From: Anaerolineales bacterium HSG25
GTDB lineage: Bacteria > Chloroflexota > Anaerolineae > 4572-78 > J111
Length of the DNA: 40,555 bases
Assembly: GCA_030377865.1 (NCBI GenBank)
Contig: JAUCGA010000047.1
Span: 1 to 40,555, forward strand
Direction of reading: 5' to 3'
A program made the position numbers and the translations under genes. The notes below the pieces were generated by a model, which had not been told where the DNA came from, searched no databases, and worked only from the letters and a program-made list of their open reading frames with translations. Below, one piece after another: positions 15,120 to 24,420 of this stretch. Positions within the stretch are counted from its first letter, which is position 1; each line of letters begins with the position of its first letter.

Positions 15120-15177
15120 TCGCAACGGGTATTTGGAGGGTATGTACCCTCCTTCCGATAGTGTCAGGACAGGTCTA

Positions 15178-15531
15178 ATGAAACATTCAAACGATTATCT
15201 GAACATCTTAGGACATGTTTTGGTCTTGGCCTTGTTTTGGGCAATTAGTGGCTATTCTATTGGCGCGGCCATCGAAACGCTTGGTATTGATAGTTACTCG
15301 TTTGGGGTTATCTTCGCATCCATTAACCTGATTATAGGGATGACCTTATTCTATGGTATTACCAGCGACCCGACGGCTGAACGTATCTTTTTTCAAGGGC
15401 CAAGAGAAGATGAAGAGGATGTGGGCTATCCACAAATTGGCTGTTTGTGGATCATGCCTTTGTCAATCATACTGTTTGGTTTTCCGTTGTGGCTCATCAT
15501 CTTTGTAACTCGCTTTATTTTTCCCCGCTAG
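15178..15531 (+). CDS. Small membrane protein of unknown function
   Basis: 117 residues from the ATG at 15178 (an in-frame ATG at 15133 would add 15 polar residues; I prefer the later start because it begins directly before the first membrane helix). Three hydrophobic segments are visible (about 11-32, 40-62 and 90-115), separated by a polar acidic loop (GPREDEEDV). I do not recognise it. Its last 69 bases overlap the convergent gene at 15463. Confidence 0.6.
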   Translation: MKHSNDYLNILGHVLVLALFWAISGYSIGAAIETLGIDSYSFGVIFASINLIIGMTLFYGITSDPTAERIFFQGPREDEEDVGYPQIGCLWIMPLSIILFGFPLWLIIFVTRFIFPR

Positions 15532-15915
15532 AACCCGGTACGAAATAATCCAATCGCCCCACCCATTACCACTATAAATCACAAACAACGAGGCAATGAG
15601 AGGCAGTACCATAAACCAACTTGGGCCATGCTCAAAAAAATAACTGTCGAGTGGCATGTGGCGGCTAATCATCAACAGCCATACCAGCCATAAGCCATGA
15701 AAAAAGAGACCGATGCCTAAACAAACAATGGTCGGAAACAGCGAGACAAACAGCCGTTCATATTTGGTGCGTTGCTCCAACGGACGCACCGAATAGTCAC
15801 CCCAGTGATAGACACACCGCTTACCAATCAGTCGGTAGGCCAACACATGCAGAAGTTCATGGGGAATCAGATAATAACCACCGAGTTTGTATAGCCGAGT
15901 TGGTTGCTTTTTCAT
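15463..15915 (-). CDS. Integral-membrane HExxH protein (DUF3267/metallopeptidase-like)
   Basis: 150 residues from the ATG at 15913-15915; the longer frame to 15966 adds 17 residues with no better signal. HELLH at 19-23 is a zinc-metallopeptidase motif located at the start of a hydrophobic helix, as in the DUF3267 and site-2-protease-like families. Hydrophobic segments at about 53-75 and 95-112 follow. A second metal ligand beyond HELLH is not obvious, so protease activity is uncertain. Its 3' end overlaps the convergent gene at 15178-15531 by 69 bases. A fragment similar to its SYRVLAG region occurs at 14212-14240. Confidence 0.65.
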   Translation of the reverse strand: MKKQPTRLYKLGGYYLIPHELLHVLAYRLIGKRCVYHWGDYSVRPLEQRTKYERLFVSLFPTIVCLGIGLFFHGLWLVWLLMISRHMPLDSYFFEHGPSWFMVLPLIASLFVIYSGNGWGDWIISYRVLAGKNKASYKDDEPQRKTKQYD

Positions 15916-16012
15916 AGTCAGCATGATAGCATGGAACAATATGCCTGACAATCCATTATGCGGCACAGTTCATGATCAAGCCAAGAACAGGTTGACGGTT
16001 ATCGTTTGAACA

Positions 16013-16086
16013 AAAGAACAGGATGCGCGGAATGACACTGATTAAATCACACCAAAATCAGTGTCATTCCGCGCATCCTGTTCTTT
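16013..16086. repeat. 31-bp-stem perfect palindrome, 'gaacaggatgcgc' family, copy A
   Basis: Arms 16013-16043 and 16056-16086 pair perfectly over 31 bases around a 12-base loop. A second copy with a 29-bp perfect stem lies at 30364-30432. It sits 65 bases upstream of the AAA/nuclease gene. Confidence 0.8.
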
Positions 16087-16150
16087 ATCTTGATTTGCGG
16101 TATACTGTATATGGTTGTCAAAATTCATTGACAAGGTCAAATAACAAAAA

Positions 16151-17941
16151 ATGATAAAATTTCCTTACGGCATCGCCAATTTTTACGATATTATCACCGA
16201 CGATTATCTATACATTGACCGGACAGACCGGATTCGGTTACTGGAAGAGATGGGGAAATATATCCTTTTTTTACGACCGCGCCGCTTTGGTAAAAGTCTG
16301 TGGCTCTCGACCTTGCAAAACTATTACGACCTCGCCAAGGCCGATGAGTTTGAGCGACTGTTCGGTCATCTTGCCATTGGGCAAAATCCGACATCTCGTC
16401 ACAACCAGTACTTTGTCATGAAATGGAACTTTTCTGAGGTTAATCCCTTGGGTGACATGCAACAGATTCAACAGTCGCTTTATAGTCATATCAACAGTAT
16501 AATCGACAATTTTGCCACCTACTATCAGGATTACTTGCCAAGGCAGATTAAAATCGAGCCAATGGATGCTATCGCCTCCTTTCATTCATTGTTGAACGTG
16601 GTTCAACAGACTCCCTACAAGCTTTATCTGTTGATTGACGAGTATGATAACTTTGCCAATGAGGTGATGATGAATCCCCGCCAGATCAATGCCGAGCGAT
16701 ATAAAACATTGGTTGAGGGTGAGGGTCTGCTTAAATACCTGTTTAAGGTCATCAAAGCGGCCACCGAGGGGAACGGACTAGACCGGTTTTTCATCACTGG
16801 CGTTTCACCAGTCGTGATGAGCGACGTGACCAGCGCCCAGAACATCGCCAAGAACATATATTTTGAGCCTGAGTTTAATGATCTGTGTGGTTTTCACGAG
16901 GAAGAAGTCAGCGATATGCTACAACAGATAGCCGCCAACTGTGACTTATCTACAGATGAGACGATTGAAGCGATGACAACAATTCGGGCCTACTACGACG
17001 GATACTGTTTCACCTACGACGGTAAAATCCGAATTTATAACTCTACTTTGGTGATATATTTCCTAGAACATCTACAACGGCATTGCCAATACCCGCGTAA
17101 TATGTTGGACAAAAACCTGTCCAGTGACCGAAAAAAGGTTGAGTATGCCGCAACCTTGCCCGGTGGGGAACGACTACTCATTCGTGCGTTGGATGAAAAA
17201 GAGCCGTTGGTAGTTCCCAATGTTACGGAGCGTTTTGGGGTGCGGGATATGATAGAAGCCAATGAGAATGACACCTTTATCGGCTCTCTGCTTTACTATT
17301 TGGGCATGCTAACCTTGGGAGGCAATGCACCCCTGCGGAAGTTGAAGTTGAGCGTGCCGAACCTTGTGGTGCGGGGGCTTTATTTCGAGCAACTCCAGCA
17401 GGTGTTGCTAAGTGGCCGATATAATCGTGAGGTGGAGCAAGTCGCCGAGATATTTTATACCACTGGCAACCTACAGCCGGTGTGCGATTTTTTGCAACCC
17501 CGTTTTGCGATACTAGACAATCGAGATTATCGACAGGCCAATGAGTTACTAGTCAAAATGGCATTTTTGGCCGTACTGTTTAACGACATGTACTATATGA
17601 TCGACTCAGAATTGGAGTTGGAGCGGGGTTATGCTGACTTAACCATGATCATCCGTCCCGACATGCGCCCAGAGCCATTGCTTGACCATCTGATTGAGTT
17701 TAAGTATGTTAGTTTGGGCGATGTTGGCCTGAGCGGGGCCGAGGTACGCGCCCTGACCCCCGCGGCGTTGCGTGCATTACCCCCCGTGAAGGCTTATTTT
17801 GAGGGAGCCAAGAGTCAGCTAACCCGCTACCAGAAAGGGCTAAGGAATATCTATGGCGACGTGTTGCGCCTTCATAGCTACATTGTGGTCTCAATTGGGT
17901 TTGAGCAAGTGGTGTGGGAAAATGTGAAACGCGAGGGATAA
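16151..17941 (+). CDS. AAA-ATPase with C-terminal PD-(D/E)XK nuclease-like domain
   Basis: 596 residues, full length for this family (AAA-ATPase_like plus PDDEXK_9, formerly DUF1703). The N-terminus FPYGIANFYDI and YIDRTDRIRLLEE lead to the modified Walker A RPRRFGKS (42-49) and the Walker B-like LIDEYDN (161-167). The C-terminal domain shows ELERGYADLTMII (about 487-500) and LIEFKYV (about 513-519), giving the D...ExK nuclease arrangement. These proteins are abundant in accessory regions and often multiply in one genome; proposed roles include defence or mobile-element functions, unproven. A small frame follows after two bases. Confidence 0.9.
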   Translation: MIKFPYGIANFYDIITDDYLYIDRTDRIRLLEEMGKYILFLRPRRFGKSLWLSTLQNYYDLAKADEFERLFGHLAIGQNPTSRHNQYFVMKWNFSEVNPLGDMQQIQQSLYSHINSIIDNFATYYQDYLPRQIKIEPMDAIASFHSLLNVVQQTPYKLYLLIDEYDNFANEVMMNPRQINAERYKTLVEGEGLLKYLFKVIKAATEGNGLDRFFITGVSPVVMSDVTSAQNIAKNIYFEPEFNDLCGFHEEEVSDMLQQIAANCDLSTDETIEAMTTIRAYYDGYCFTYDGKIRIYNSTLVIYFLEHLQRHCQYPRNMLDKNLSSDRKKVEYAATLPGGERLLIRALDEKEPLVVPNVTERFGVRDMIEANENDTFIGSLLYYLGMLTLGGNAPLRKLKLSVPNLVVRGLYFEQLQQVLLSGRYNREVEQVAEIFYTTGNLQPVCDFLQPRFAILDNRDYRQANELLVKMAFLAVLFNDMYYMIDSELELERGYADLTMIIRPDMRPEPLLDHLIEFKYVSLGDVGLSGAEVRALTPAALRALPPVKAYFEGAKSQLTRYQKGLRNIYGDVLRLHSYIVVSIGFEQVVWENVKREG

Positions 17942-17943
17942 CG

Positions 17944-18150
17944 ATGGTATTGAACTTCATCAAATATCTGCTCTATCGGGAGCAGTTAGAGCCAAAATCA
18001 GTAGAACGGTCAACAACCGCTGAGGATGACCCGTTGCTACAGTTGGTTGGGCTAGGTAGTTCTGATTTCCATGATTTATCAACTCGCCATGATAATCACT
18101 TGGCTGAGTTAGAATTGGGAGATCAACATGCCCCTTCAAAGTCAAGATAA
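17944..18150 (+). CDS. Small acidic protein following the AAA/nuclease gene
   Basis: 68 residues starting two bases after the preceding stop and ending three bases before the next gene, so tight spacing supports translation. It has a hydrophobic helix-like N-terminus (MVLNFIKYLLYREQL) and an acidic tail (DPLLQLVGLGSSDF, TRHDNHLAELELGD). The tail resembles small antitoxin-like proteins, but I cannot assign a family. It could be a coupled regulator of the nuclease-like gene or an accidental frame. Confidence 0.45.
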   Translation: MVLNFIKYLLYREQLEPKSVERSTTAEDDPLLQLVGLGSSDFHDLSTRHDNHLAELELGDQHAPSKSR

Positions 18151-18153
18151 CCA

Positions 18154-21100
18154 ATGCGAACATTGCAACCCCCCAACCCCCGCCTTATCCTCATTCTATC
18201 CATCTATCTTTTCCTCGCCATCGCCTACAGCATCGTCGTGCCGATTGGTCGCGGCGCGGATGAGTGGGCGCACTACTGGTATGCCCAATTTATCGCCGAG
18301 CATGGTCGCCTGCCCAACTCCCCCGCCGAGCGAGAGGTGGCCGGATACAAGTCCGATTGGCCGCCCTTGTATCACCTCATTACCGCCGGAGCGACGGCAT
18401 GGATCGAAACCGACGGCCCGCCAACCTTCAAATATCGGGCTGACAACCTTCGCTACCAGATGGTTCCCTCACTTGGCCCAGAAGCCATTCTGCACACCGC
18501 CGATGAGCGGTATCCGTGGCAACAGGAGATTCTCGTCTGGCATATTGGCCGCTTTCTCTCAATCGGCTTTGGCCTCGGCGTGCTAATCGTCACCTACTTT
18601 ATCGCAACCGAGATGGCCTCTTCCCACTATTCACTATCCACTATTCACTATCCACTATCCACTATTCACTATTCACTATCCACTATCCTCCCCCTCCTCG
18701 CCGTCAGCCTGTTAGCCTTTAACCCCCGCTTTTTATTCACCAGCATGCTGTTCAGCTACGACAGTTTGACTCTCCTGCTGGCCTCCCTATTTTTCTGGCT
18801 AACCCTTCGCATAGTCAATGGCTATCATGAACAGTGGGGCTTTATTGGCTTAGGATTACTGGCCGGACTTGCTCTCGTCACCAAATATCTGACCGCCTTG
18901 CTGTTTGTGGAGATTCTGATTTTGGCATGGTTAAAGCGTCCAGTCTCCTCCAAGGTGCGTAGCTCCTTGGAGGTGTATTCATACAGTCTCACCAAACTTC
19001 TACAAGCCCTCCTCGCCTTTCTCTTAATCATCAGCCCTTGGTTTGCCTATCTGGTTGTCACCTTTAATGAGGTCGAAACCTACGGCCCCGTGTTGGGAAC
19101 CCTCGCCCCCTTGATTCGGGGTGATGGCAGTGACCGCACCGTCGAACAGATATTTGCCTCACTCAGTGGGGGAGAAGCCCCTCCCCCCGTCCATGTCGAG
19201 CGGATCGCCTATCCGCTGTGGCAAGTCGCCGCCGAACTCCCAACCACCTTTTGGGGTAACCCCATCATCCGCCCCTATCCGCTTAACTGGTTTGTTATGG
19301 TCATGGCGATTTTGACCATGTGTGCCATGCTCGGTCTGGGACTGTTTATGAGGGGGAAGGCTCAACACCTGCGATACCCATTCGGGTACATAGGACAAAA
19401 ACAGACCTCGCAGGAGACTTTGAAGGTCGGACCTGCCTCCTCCGAGGTGCGTAGCTCCTTGGAGGTGTCGTTCACTTACCTCCTATTCCTTATCCTCCAC
19501 TGTTCACTACCCTTACCCTTCATGCTAATTCGCTTCTTTGGGGCGCGGGATGTGCTAGAATCGGTGCAAGGCCGACATATTCTTTTCCTAACCGCGCCCG
19601 CCTTCTCTATTCTGATGAGTTGGGGACTGATTTATGGAGTGCAAAGCTTGCTTTGCCAGTGGAGCCGTTACCTTCCCGCAAGTTCAAAACTTGCGGGAAG
19701 GTTGTCAGCTTCTCCTTCAAACCTAAAGGCTTGGACTCCCTTTTTCCCGCGCTTTATGGCCTCTACTCTGTTAGCCATCATGCTGATGGGGGCGCTCAGT
19801 CAACTGATTTTCATGTATCACATCTACCCGCCGTTACTGCCGATTCAGACTACACCACCCGATGTCAGCAACCTCGTCGAGCTAAAAGATGAAACAGGTC
19901 AACCCATCCACATGGTCGGCGGGAGCGAACTGTTAGGGGTGCAGGTTAAGCAGGAACAAGAGATAATTTATGTGACCTTTGTGTGGCAGGGTGGCGACGG
20001 ATACGCGCCCCAAGATTACCAGAATCGACTGAAACTGGTCGACGAGGTGGGCGAAAGTTGGAGCGTGTGGCTTGGGTATCAGACTCAAGCCCTTTACCCG
20101 ACCCGCGTATGGGAGGCAGGCGACATTATTTATGATACAGTCATGTTGCCTTTGGTTGGCGTGCCTCCGGGAGAATATCGTATTTTGTGGCGCTTAGATG
20201 AACTGACCAACTTTGTTGAGTTGGGCCAACTGATTCAGTATAACACCTTGGGTGAGGCCAGCCAGCATGGGATTTGGCAGGCCGGACGGGTCAGTGATTT
20301 TGTGACGGTGCGGGAGCGGGAAACGGTGCAATATGGTTGTAATCTCTTTTTTGATGCGAATAACGCCCGTTGTGATGTGCAACCACTCCGTCTGTTTGGC
20401 CCGAACGGAGGCGCTTATCCGGTCGATTTTTCGGGTATCGGTTATAGTAATTTTATCGTCCAGCCCGATTGGCCGTCGGGGGTATACACCGTCGAGGGGA
20501 GTGAGGTACAGTTTGAGGTCAGCGAATCGGCGCGCAATTTCGAGCCACCTCCCATCAGCCAATCCGTTGAGGCCAATTTTGGTAATCAGTTGAGTCTGCT
20601 CGGTTACGATCTGTCGGTTCGCAAATGGCAGGCAGGTGATGGGCTAGAGGTGACGCTCCATTGGCAGGCTCTCGATTGGATGGGAGATGATCTGGTGATT
20701 TTTGCTCGTTTGTTGGATGCCGACCAAGCTGTCTGGGGCGAGCGAGACCGTCTGCCCCGTGAGAGCTACAGCACTCTGCTCATGGCTCCCAACGAAATAG
20801 TGATTGACCCCTTTGCCGTGCCGATTCAGCCTGACACGCCGGACGGAATCTACATGTTGCGAGTGGGACTGTATCGAGAGGTAGACGGTCAGGCCGAATC
20901 GTTGTTAATTCTTGATCCTAACACTGGTGAACCGACCGAAGTCAGTGCCATCAATATCGGCCCGATAAAGGTCGGTGGCCCACCCGCGGGCGTGACCGTC
21001 ACCGAGCCAACCTATCAGCATGCTATTGGCACAATTTTAGGCGAGCAGATTCAGCTACTCGGTTACGATAGTCAGCATGATTGTCGCTCATCCGAGATCG

Positions 21101-21423
21101 CCTGCACCCTCGAATATGATTTTTACTGGCAGGCCGTTCAGTCGCCCCCTGCCGACTACACCATGTTTTTGCATGTGCGAGACGCGGCGGGTAATGTGAT
21201 CGCCCAAAAAGACCAGCCGCCCACCGCAGGAGTCTATCCAACGGGGTTATGGGATACAGGAGAGATCATTCATGATCAACTGACCTTGCCGTTGGAAAAT
21301 CTGCCCCTTGGTGACTATGAGGTGCTCATCGGGCTATATGATTTTAAGACGGGGCAACGGCTTATGGTTCCTGAGTCGAACGATGGTATAATTAGGCTGG
21401 AGCAGTTCTCGATTACAAAATAA
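18154..21423 (+). CDS. Very large GT-C membrane glycosyltransferase-like protein with three beta modules
   Basis: 1089 residues. The N-terminal multi-spanning part carries GRGADEWAHYWY and FIAEHGRLP, the acidic-loop pattern shared with the genes at 8104 and 21571. Three related extracytoplasmic modules follow at about 574-685, 805-939 and 959-1089, each ending in G-x-Y strands (PPGEYRILW, PDGIYMLRVGLY, PLGDYEVLIGLY). The membrane half has been invaded in frame by at least four repeats: a 9-copy heptanucleotide tract (18625-18687), two cctcc-type palindromes (about 18953-18977 and 19438-19467) and a cttcccgcaag palindrome (about 19672-19705). It starts three bases after the small gene upstream. 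The likely role is surface-glycan or polymer glycosylation; the substrate is unknown. Confidence 0.75.
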   Translation: MRTLQPPNPRLILILSIYLFLAIAYSIVVPIGRGADEWAHYWYAQFIAEHGRLPNSPAEREVAGYKSDWPPLYHLITAGATAWIETDGPPTFKYRADNLRYQMVPSLGPEAILHTADERYPWQQEILVWHIGRFLSIGFGLGVLIVTYFIATEMASSHYSLSTIHYPLSTIHYSLSTILPLLAVSLLAFNPRFLFTSMLFSYDSLTLLLASLFFWLTLRIVNGYHEQWGFIGLGLLAGLALVTKYLTALLFVEILILAWLKRPVSSKVRSSLEVYSYSLTKLLQALLAFLLIISPWFAYLVVTFNEVETYGPVLGTLAPLIRGDGSDRTVEQIFASLSGGEAPPPVHVERIAYPLWQVAAELPTTFWGNPIIRPYPLNWFVMVMAILTMCAMLGLGLFMRGKAQHLRYPFGYIGQKQTSQETLKVGPASSEVRSSLEVSFTYLLFLILHCSLPLPFMLIRFFGARDVLESVQGRHILFLTAPAFSILMSWGLIYGVQSLLCQWSRYLPASSKLAGRLSASPSNLKAWTPFFPRFMASTLLAIMLMGALSQLIFMYHIYPPLLPIQTTPPDVSNLVELKDETGQPIHMVGGSELLGVQVKQEQEIIYVTFVWQGGDGYAPQDYQNRLKLVDEVGESWSVWLGYQTQALYPTRVWEAGDIIYDTVMLPLVGVPPGEYRILWRLDELTNFVELGQLIQYNTLGEASQHGIWQAGRVSDFVTVRERETVQYGCNLFFDANNARCDVQPLRLFGPNGGAYPVDFSGIGYSNFIVQPDWPSGVYTVEGSEVQFEVSESARNFEPPPISQSVEANFGNQLSLLGYDLSVRKWQAGDGLEVTLHWQALDWMGDDLVIFARLLDADQAVWGERDRLPRESYSTLLMAPNEIVIDPFAVPIQPDTPDGIYMLRVGLYREVDGQAESLLILDPNTGEPTEVSAINIGPIKVGGPPAGVTVTEPTYQHAIGTILGEQIQLLGYDSQHDCRSSEIACTLEYDFYWQAVQSPPADYTMFLHVRDAAGNVIAQKDQPPTAGVYPTGLWDTGEIIHDQLTLPLENLPLGDYEVLIGLYDFKTGQRLMVPESNDGIIRLEQFSITK
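18625..18687 (+). repeat. In-frame heptanucleotide tandem repeat (9 copies of cactatY)
   Basis: Nine tandem copies of the 7-mer cactatt/cactatc occupy 63 bases, encoding three heptapeptides (HYSLSTI, HYPLSTI, HYSLSTI) between membrane segments. Because the unit is 7 bases, gain or loss of one copy shifts the frame; only multiples of three copies keep it open. Confidence 0.85.
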
Positions 21424-21461
21424 AAAAACTACTTTTGGGACGATGCCCATCTACCCAAAAC

Positions 21462-21552
21462 GTAAATATTCAGTAAAACCGCCTTAGAAACCCGATTTCT
21501 CAAAGAAATCGGGTTTCTGACGTTCCTTCTGGCGAGTTCACTGAATATTTAC
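21462..21552. mobile_element. ~91-bp MITE-like palindromic element, 'agaaacccgatttct' family, copy 1
   Basis: The core palindrome agaaacccgatttct / agaaatcgggtttct lies inside outer inverted ends (gtaaatattcag ... ctgaatatttac). An 8-base direct repeat cccaaaac flanks it exactly (21454-21461 and 21553-21560), a clean target-site duplication. Other copies lie at 27627-27700, 32246-32336, 34610-34701 and 38561-38639, plus a core inside the gene at 25612. Confidence 0.88.
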
Positions 21553-21570
21553 CCCAAAACAGCTTGGAGC

Positions 21571-24303
21571 ATGAGGAGCAACCATAACCGCATGAACTGG
21601 TTACAAAAATATTGGACTAAACTTGGTTTACTGCTAATCATCACAATCTATCTGCTGATTGCTTTTTCCATTAGCCAAGTAACCCCTTTTAATAAAGGCC
21701 CCGACGAGGAGACGAATCTGGCATACATTACCTTCATCACCCGTTATGGTCGCTTACCCATCACCTACGATGAACGTCTGGAGGTCGGTAAAGATTCAAA
21801 CTGGCCTGCCCTGTATCATCTCATGGTTGCCGGATTAAGTCGTACCGCGCAGGTTGATCGAGAAGCCATCGACACCGGCCCTTACATCAAAGTCTTGTGG
21901 GATTCTTTCCGTTATCGCACCCTCGATACCGGCGACGAACCCACCTACTACCTGCGTACCGAAGACCAATTACCGCCTTATCAAGGTCGTTTTCTGGTGT
22001 GGCAAATTGGGCGCTGGCTGTCGATGTTTTGGGGCGTGATCACGTTACTGTTGTTGTATCGTTTAATATTAGAACTTCTGCCTAACCGTCCTGACTTAGC
22101 TCTGTTCGGGGTGGCCTTGCTGGCTTTTCAGCCGGTCTTCATTTTTATCAGCGCCGTCCTCAACGAAGACACCCTCATGGCCGCCCTGACCACGCTCTAT
22201 CTGTGGCTCTTAATCCGCTTTATCAAACAACCCACAAAAACATGGCTGTTACTCCTTGTCGGCCTGATTTTGGGGTTATCCATAACGATTAAGTATACAA
22301 CCATCGTCCTCCCGCCTCAAATTATCGGCGTACTCATTTATCTTAAATATCGGTATGGCTATAGCTGGGCCTGGCTGATTCAGCGTACCGTGCTGGCTGG
22401 TCTGGCGACGATTATCGGTACGAGTTGGTGGTTTGGCTGGAACTTCTGGTATTTGAACGAGATTGATAAACATGGCTGGTATGTTGGCTTATTACGCCCG
22501 ATTTTTACTGGCGGGCCAGATGTGACGCTGGCTCGGTTAGGGTATCTTCTCAGCGGCGGAGAGATTGGCTTAGCTGAAATGCCGCTCCGTAATACCAATC
22601 TTGGCACTTTTCCCGAATGGCTCTGGTTTACCTCACTTTCTTTTTGGGGCGTTAAAGCCGGAGAGGTTTGGCCCGGATTCCCACTCATGTTCATCGGTGT
22701 TATGATATTACTACTGGTCGCCACATGGGGAATATGGCGACTATGGCGCACTCAGCCGACTGAGCGGGTTTGGCTGATGTTGTTCGCTAGTCATATCGGC
22801 CTGTTCATTCTTCTGCCGATTATCCGTTTTGGATTATCGCGGCGTATCGGTGAAACCGCTCAGGGACGGCATATTCTGGTTCCGGCAGTGGGGGCAGTAA
22901 TTATTTTGATTGGGTGGGGCTTGGCGACGGTTATCCCCAAATATTGGCAACGTGTTCTGTTTCCATTGATTATTGTGACCTTTATCGGCTGGTCAGTTGC
23001 CCACTGGCATCGGCTGGCAACCTTCGAGATGGCTCCGCTCCCCATGCGAACCGCGCAGTTGCTTGAGCCTGTCGAGGGTGATTCGGCAAGTTCCCCTTCG
23101 TCCCCTGAGCTTGTCGAAGGTGACTCGGCAGGTTCGCATGTGTCCCCTGAGCCTGTCGAAGGGATCGAAGGGGGCAAAAGGGGCGAAGTTTCAGCCATGT
23201 TTGGCGATACGCTGACCTTGCTCGATTATCAGATTACGCCCCAACCAACACAGAGCGCGCTTGCCCTAGAGTTTGTTTGGCAGACTCGAATATCGGTCAA
23301 AAAGAACTATCTACTTAGCGTGATGGTGCTTAATCAGGATGACATGGTTGTCTCTCATTGGCTTGGGCATCCGGGGCAGGGGCGAATGCCGACACTGGCT
23401 TGGCAAGTCGGCGACACGATTGTTGATCGCTTGCGCCTGCCCTTATCTGACTTGCCGGTTGGCGATTATCGGCTACAATTGCAGTTTCTAACCTCAAGCC
23501 AAACGCCTGAGCCGTTCGGGGAGCCGGTCAGCATGCCCTTTCGGATAGAGACGGCGACCAGTCCGATTGATTCGAGTAGGCCGATTTGGAACAGTCATCA
23601 ACCCGCAAGTTGGTGGCTGACCAAAGCGGACACGGCTCAACATCGTTACCTCGGCACCATAACCGTCCTCTCGTCGGAACAGGTGCAACTGGTCGATGAG
23701 GCCGGAACTATCTGGCAATCAACTCGCAGTGAGGCCAATAGTCACAGCTTTGTGATTGGCCCGCGTTGGCTATCGGGAGCGTATCAACTGCAAACCAGTG
23801 CCGGAAATACGCTCGACACACTGACCATCACCAACTGGTGGGAGCGCGAGTTCAATCAGCCTGATGATATTCAGTCACCCCAAACGGCCAACTTTGCCAA
23901 TCAGTTACAGTTTTTAGGTTACAGTTTGCCCAATTCGCAGGTTAAAGCGGGTGATTCATTTCCCTTGACCCTCTACTGGCAGGCCATGCCTCATAAAGCA
24001 CCTGAGGCAGAGTTTTTACAGTTTAATAATTTGCTTGATGAACATGGCACACTATGGGGTGGTTATGACCGTGAACCGTTGGAATATTACAATACTTTGC
24101 TCTGGACACCCGGCGAGGTGGTCGTCGATGGGTACGCCGTGCCGGTTGATCCCAATGCACCGCCGGGATTGTACTATCTTGATGTTGGCTATTATCTAAC
24201 CCTTGGCGAAGGTGTCGTCAACCTGCCACTGGTGGTTGATGGTCAACGAGCCGAGCAAAGTAGTGTTACCATCGGCCCGATTGAGGTGGTGGAAAAAGAG
24301 TAA
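21571..24303 (+). CDS. GT-C membrane glycosyltransferase-like protein with beta modules
   Basis: 910 residues, paralogous to the proteins at 8104 and 18154: NKGPDEETNLAYITF and RYGRLP near the N-terminus, a multi-spanning region to about 490, then modules at about 537-641 and 772-910. A start at 21571 has GGAG only two bases away; an in-frame ATG at 21592 (GAGGAG about 14 bases upstream) is also possible and would begin MNWLQKYW. Residues about 497-532 are low-complexity and come from an inserted tgagcYtgtcgaagg repeat (23061-23165). It follows the MITE-like copy at 21462. Same inferred role in surface-polymer glycosylation. Confidence 0.75.
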   Translation: MRSNHNRMNWLQKYWTKLGLLLIITIYLLIAFSISQVTPFNKGPDEETNLAYITFITRYGRLPITYDERLEVGKDSNWPALYHLMVAGLSRTAQVDREAIDTGPYIKVLWDSFRYRTLDTGDEPTYYLRTEDQLPPYQGRFLVWQIGRWLSMFWGVITLLLLYRLILELLPNRPDLALFGVALLAFQPVFIFISAVLNEDTLMAALTTLYLWLLIRFIKQPTKTWLLLLVGLILGLSITIKYTTIVLPPQIIGVLIYLKYRYGYSWAWLIQRTVLAGLATIIGTSWWFGWNFWYLNEIDKHGWYVGLLRPIFTGGPDVTLARLGYLLSGGEIGLAEMPLRNTNLGTFPEWLWFTSLSFWGVKAGEVWPGFPLMFIGVMILLLVATWGIWRLWRTQPTERVWLMLFASHIGLFILLPIIRFGLSRRIGETAQGRHILVPAVGAVIILIGWGLATVIPKYWQRVLFPLIIVTFIGWSVAHWHRLATFEMAPLPMRTAQLLEPVEGDSASSPSSPELVEGDSAGSHVSPEPVEGIEGGKRGEVSAMFGDTLTLLDYQITPQPTQSALALEFVWQTRISVKKNYLLSVMVLNQDDMVVSHWLGHPGQGRMPTLAWQVGDTIVDRLRLPLSDLPVGDYRLQLQFLTSSQTPEPFGEPVSMPFRIETATSPIDSSRPIWNSHQPASWWLTKADTAQHRYLGTITVLSSEQVQLVDEAGTIWQSTRSEANSHSFVIGPRWLSGAYQLQTSAGNTLDTLTITNWWEREFNQPDDIQSPQTANFANQLQFLGYSLPNSQVKAGDSFPLTLYWQAMPHKAPEAEFLQFNNLLDEHGTLWGGYDREPLEYYNTLLWTPGEVVVDGYAVPVDPNAPPGLYYLDVGYYLTLGEGVVNLPLVVDGQRAEQSSVTIGPIEVVEKE
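23061..23165 (+). repeat. Imperfect direct repeats (ctgagcctgtcgaagg type) inside a CDS
   Basis: Three imperfect copies of a unit containing tgagcctgtcgaaggtgaytcggcaggttc. The in-frame product is a Ser/Pro/Glu-rich linker (SPELVEGDSAG, SPEPVEGIEG) between the last membrane helix and the first beta module. Such units are commonly dispersed in bacterial genomes; here they extend a linker without breaking the frame. Confidence 0.75.
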
Positions 24304-24318
24304 ACGCAAGAGAAAATT

Positions 24319-24420
24319 ATGGCTAAACTCAAACAATTTCACACTGAAAACAAACAGTTTTTGACCATTCCCATCTACTCGCGATTCTGCTTTTGACCTT
24401 TCTCGTCGCGGTAAAAGTGA
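24319..24420 (+). pseudogene. N-terminal remnant of another membrane protein, frameshifted and truncated
   Basis: An ATG at 24319 opens MAKLKQFHTENKQFLTIPI, then stops at 24396. Shifting frame near 24373 gives LLAILLLTFLVAVKV, a perfect first membrane helix after a short polar N-terminus, as in the neighbouring glycosyltransferases. The palindromic element starting at 24420 then replaces the rest. I read this as the 5' remnant of a lost GT-C-type gene. Confidence 0.5.

Noticed and set aside
16013..16086. Ordinary intrinsic terminator
   Set aside because: The stem is 31 bp and perfectly paired without a following T-run, and it is repeated elsewhere; this fits a dispersed palindromic element better.
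18625..18687. CRISPR array
   Set aside because: The units are contiguous 7-mers without spacers; no spaced direct repeats or cas genes were found anywhere in the window.
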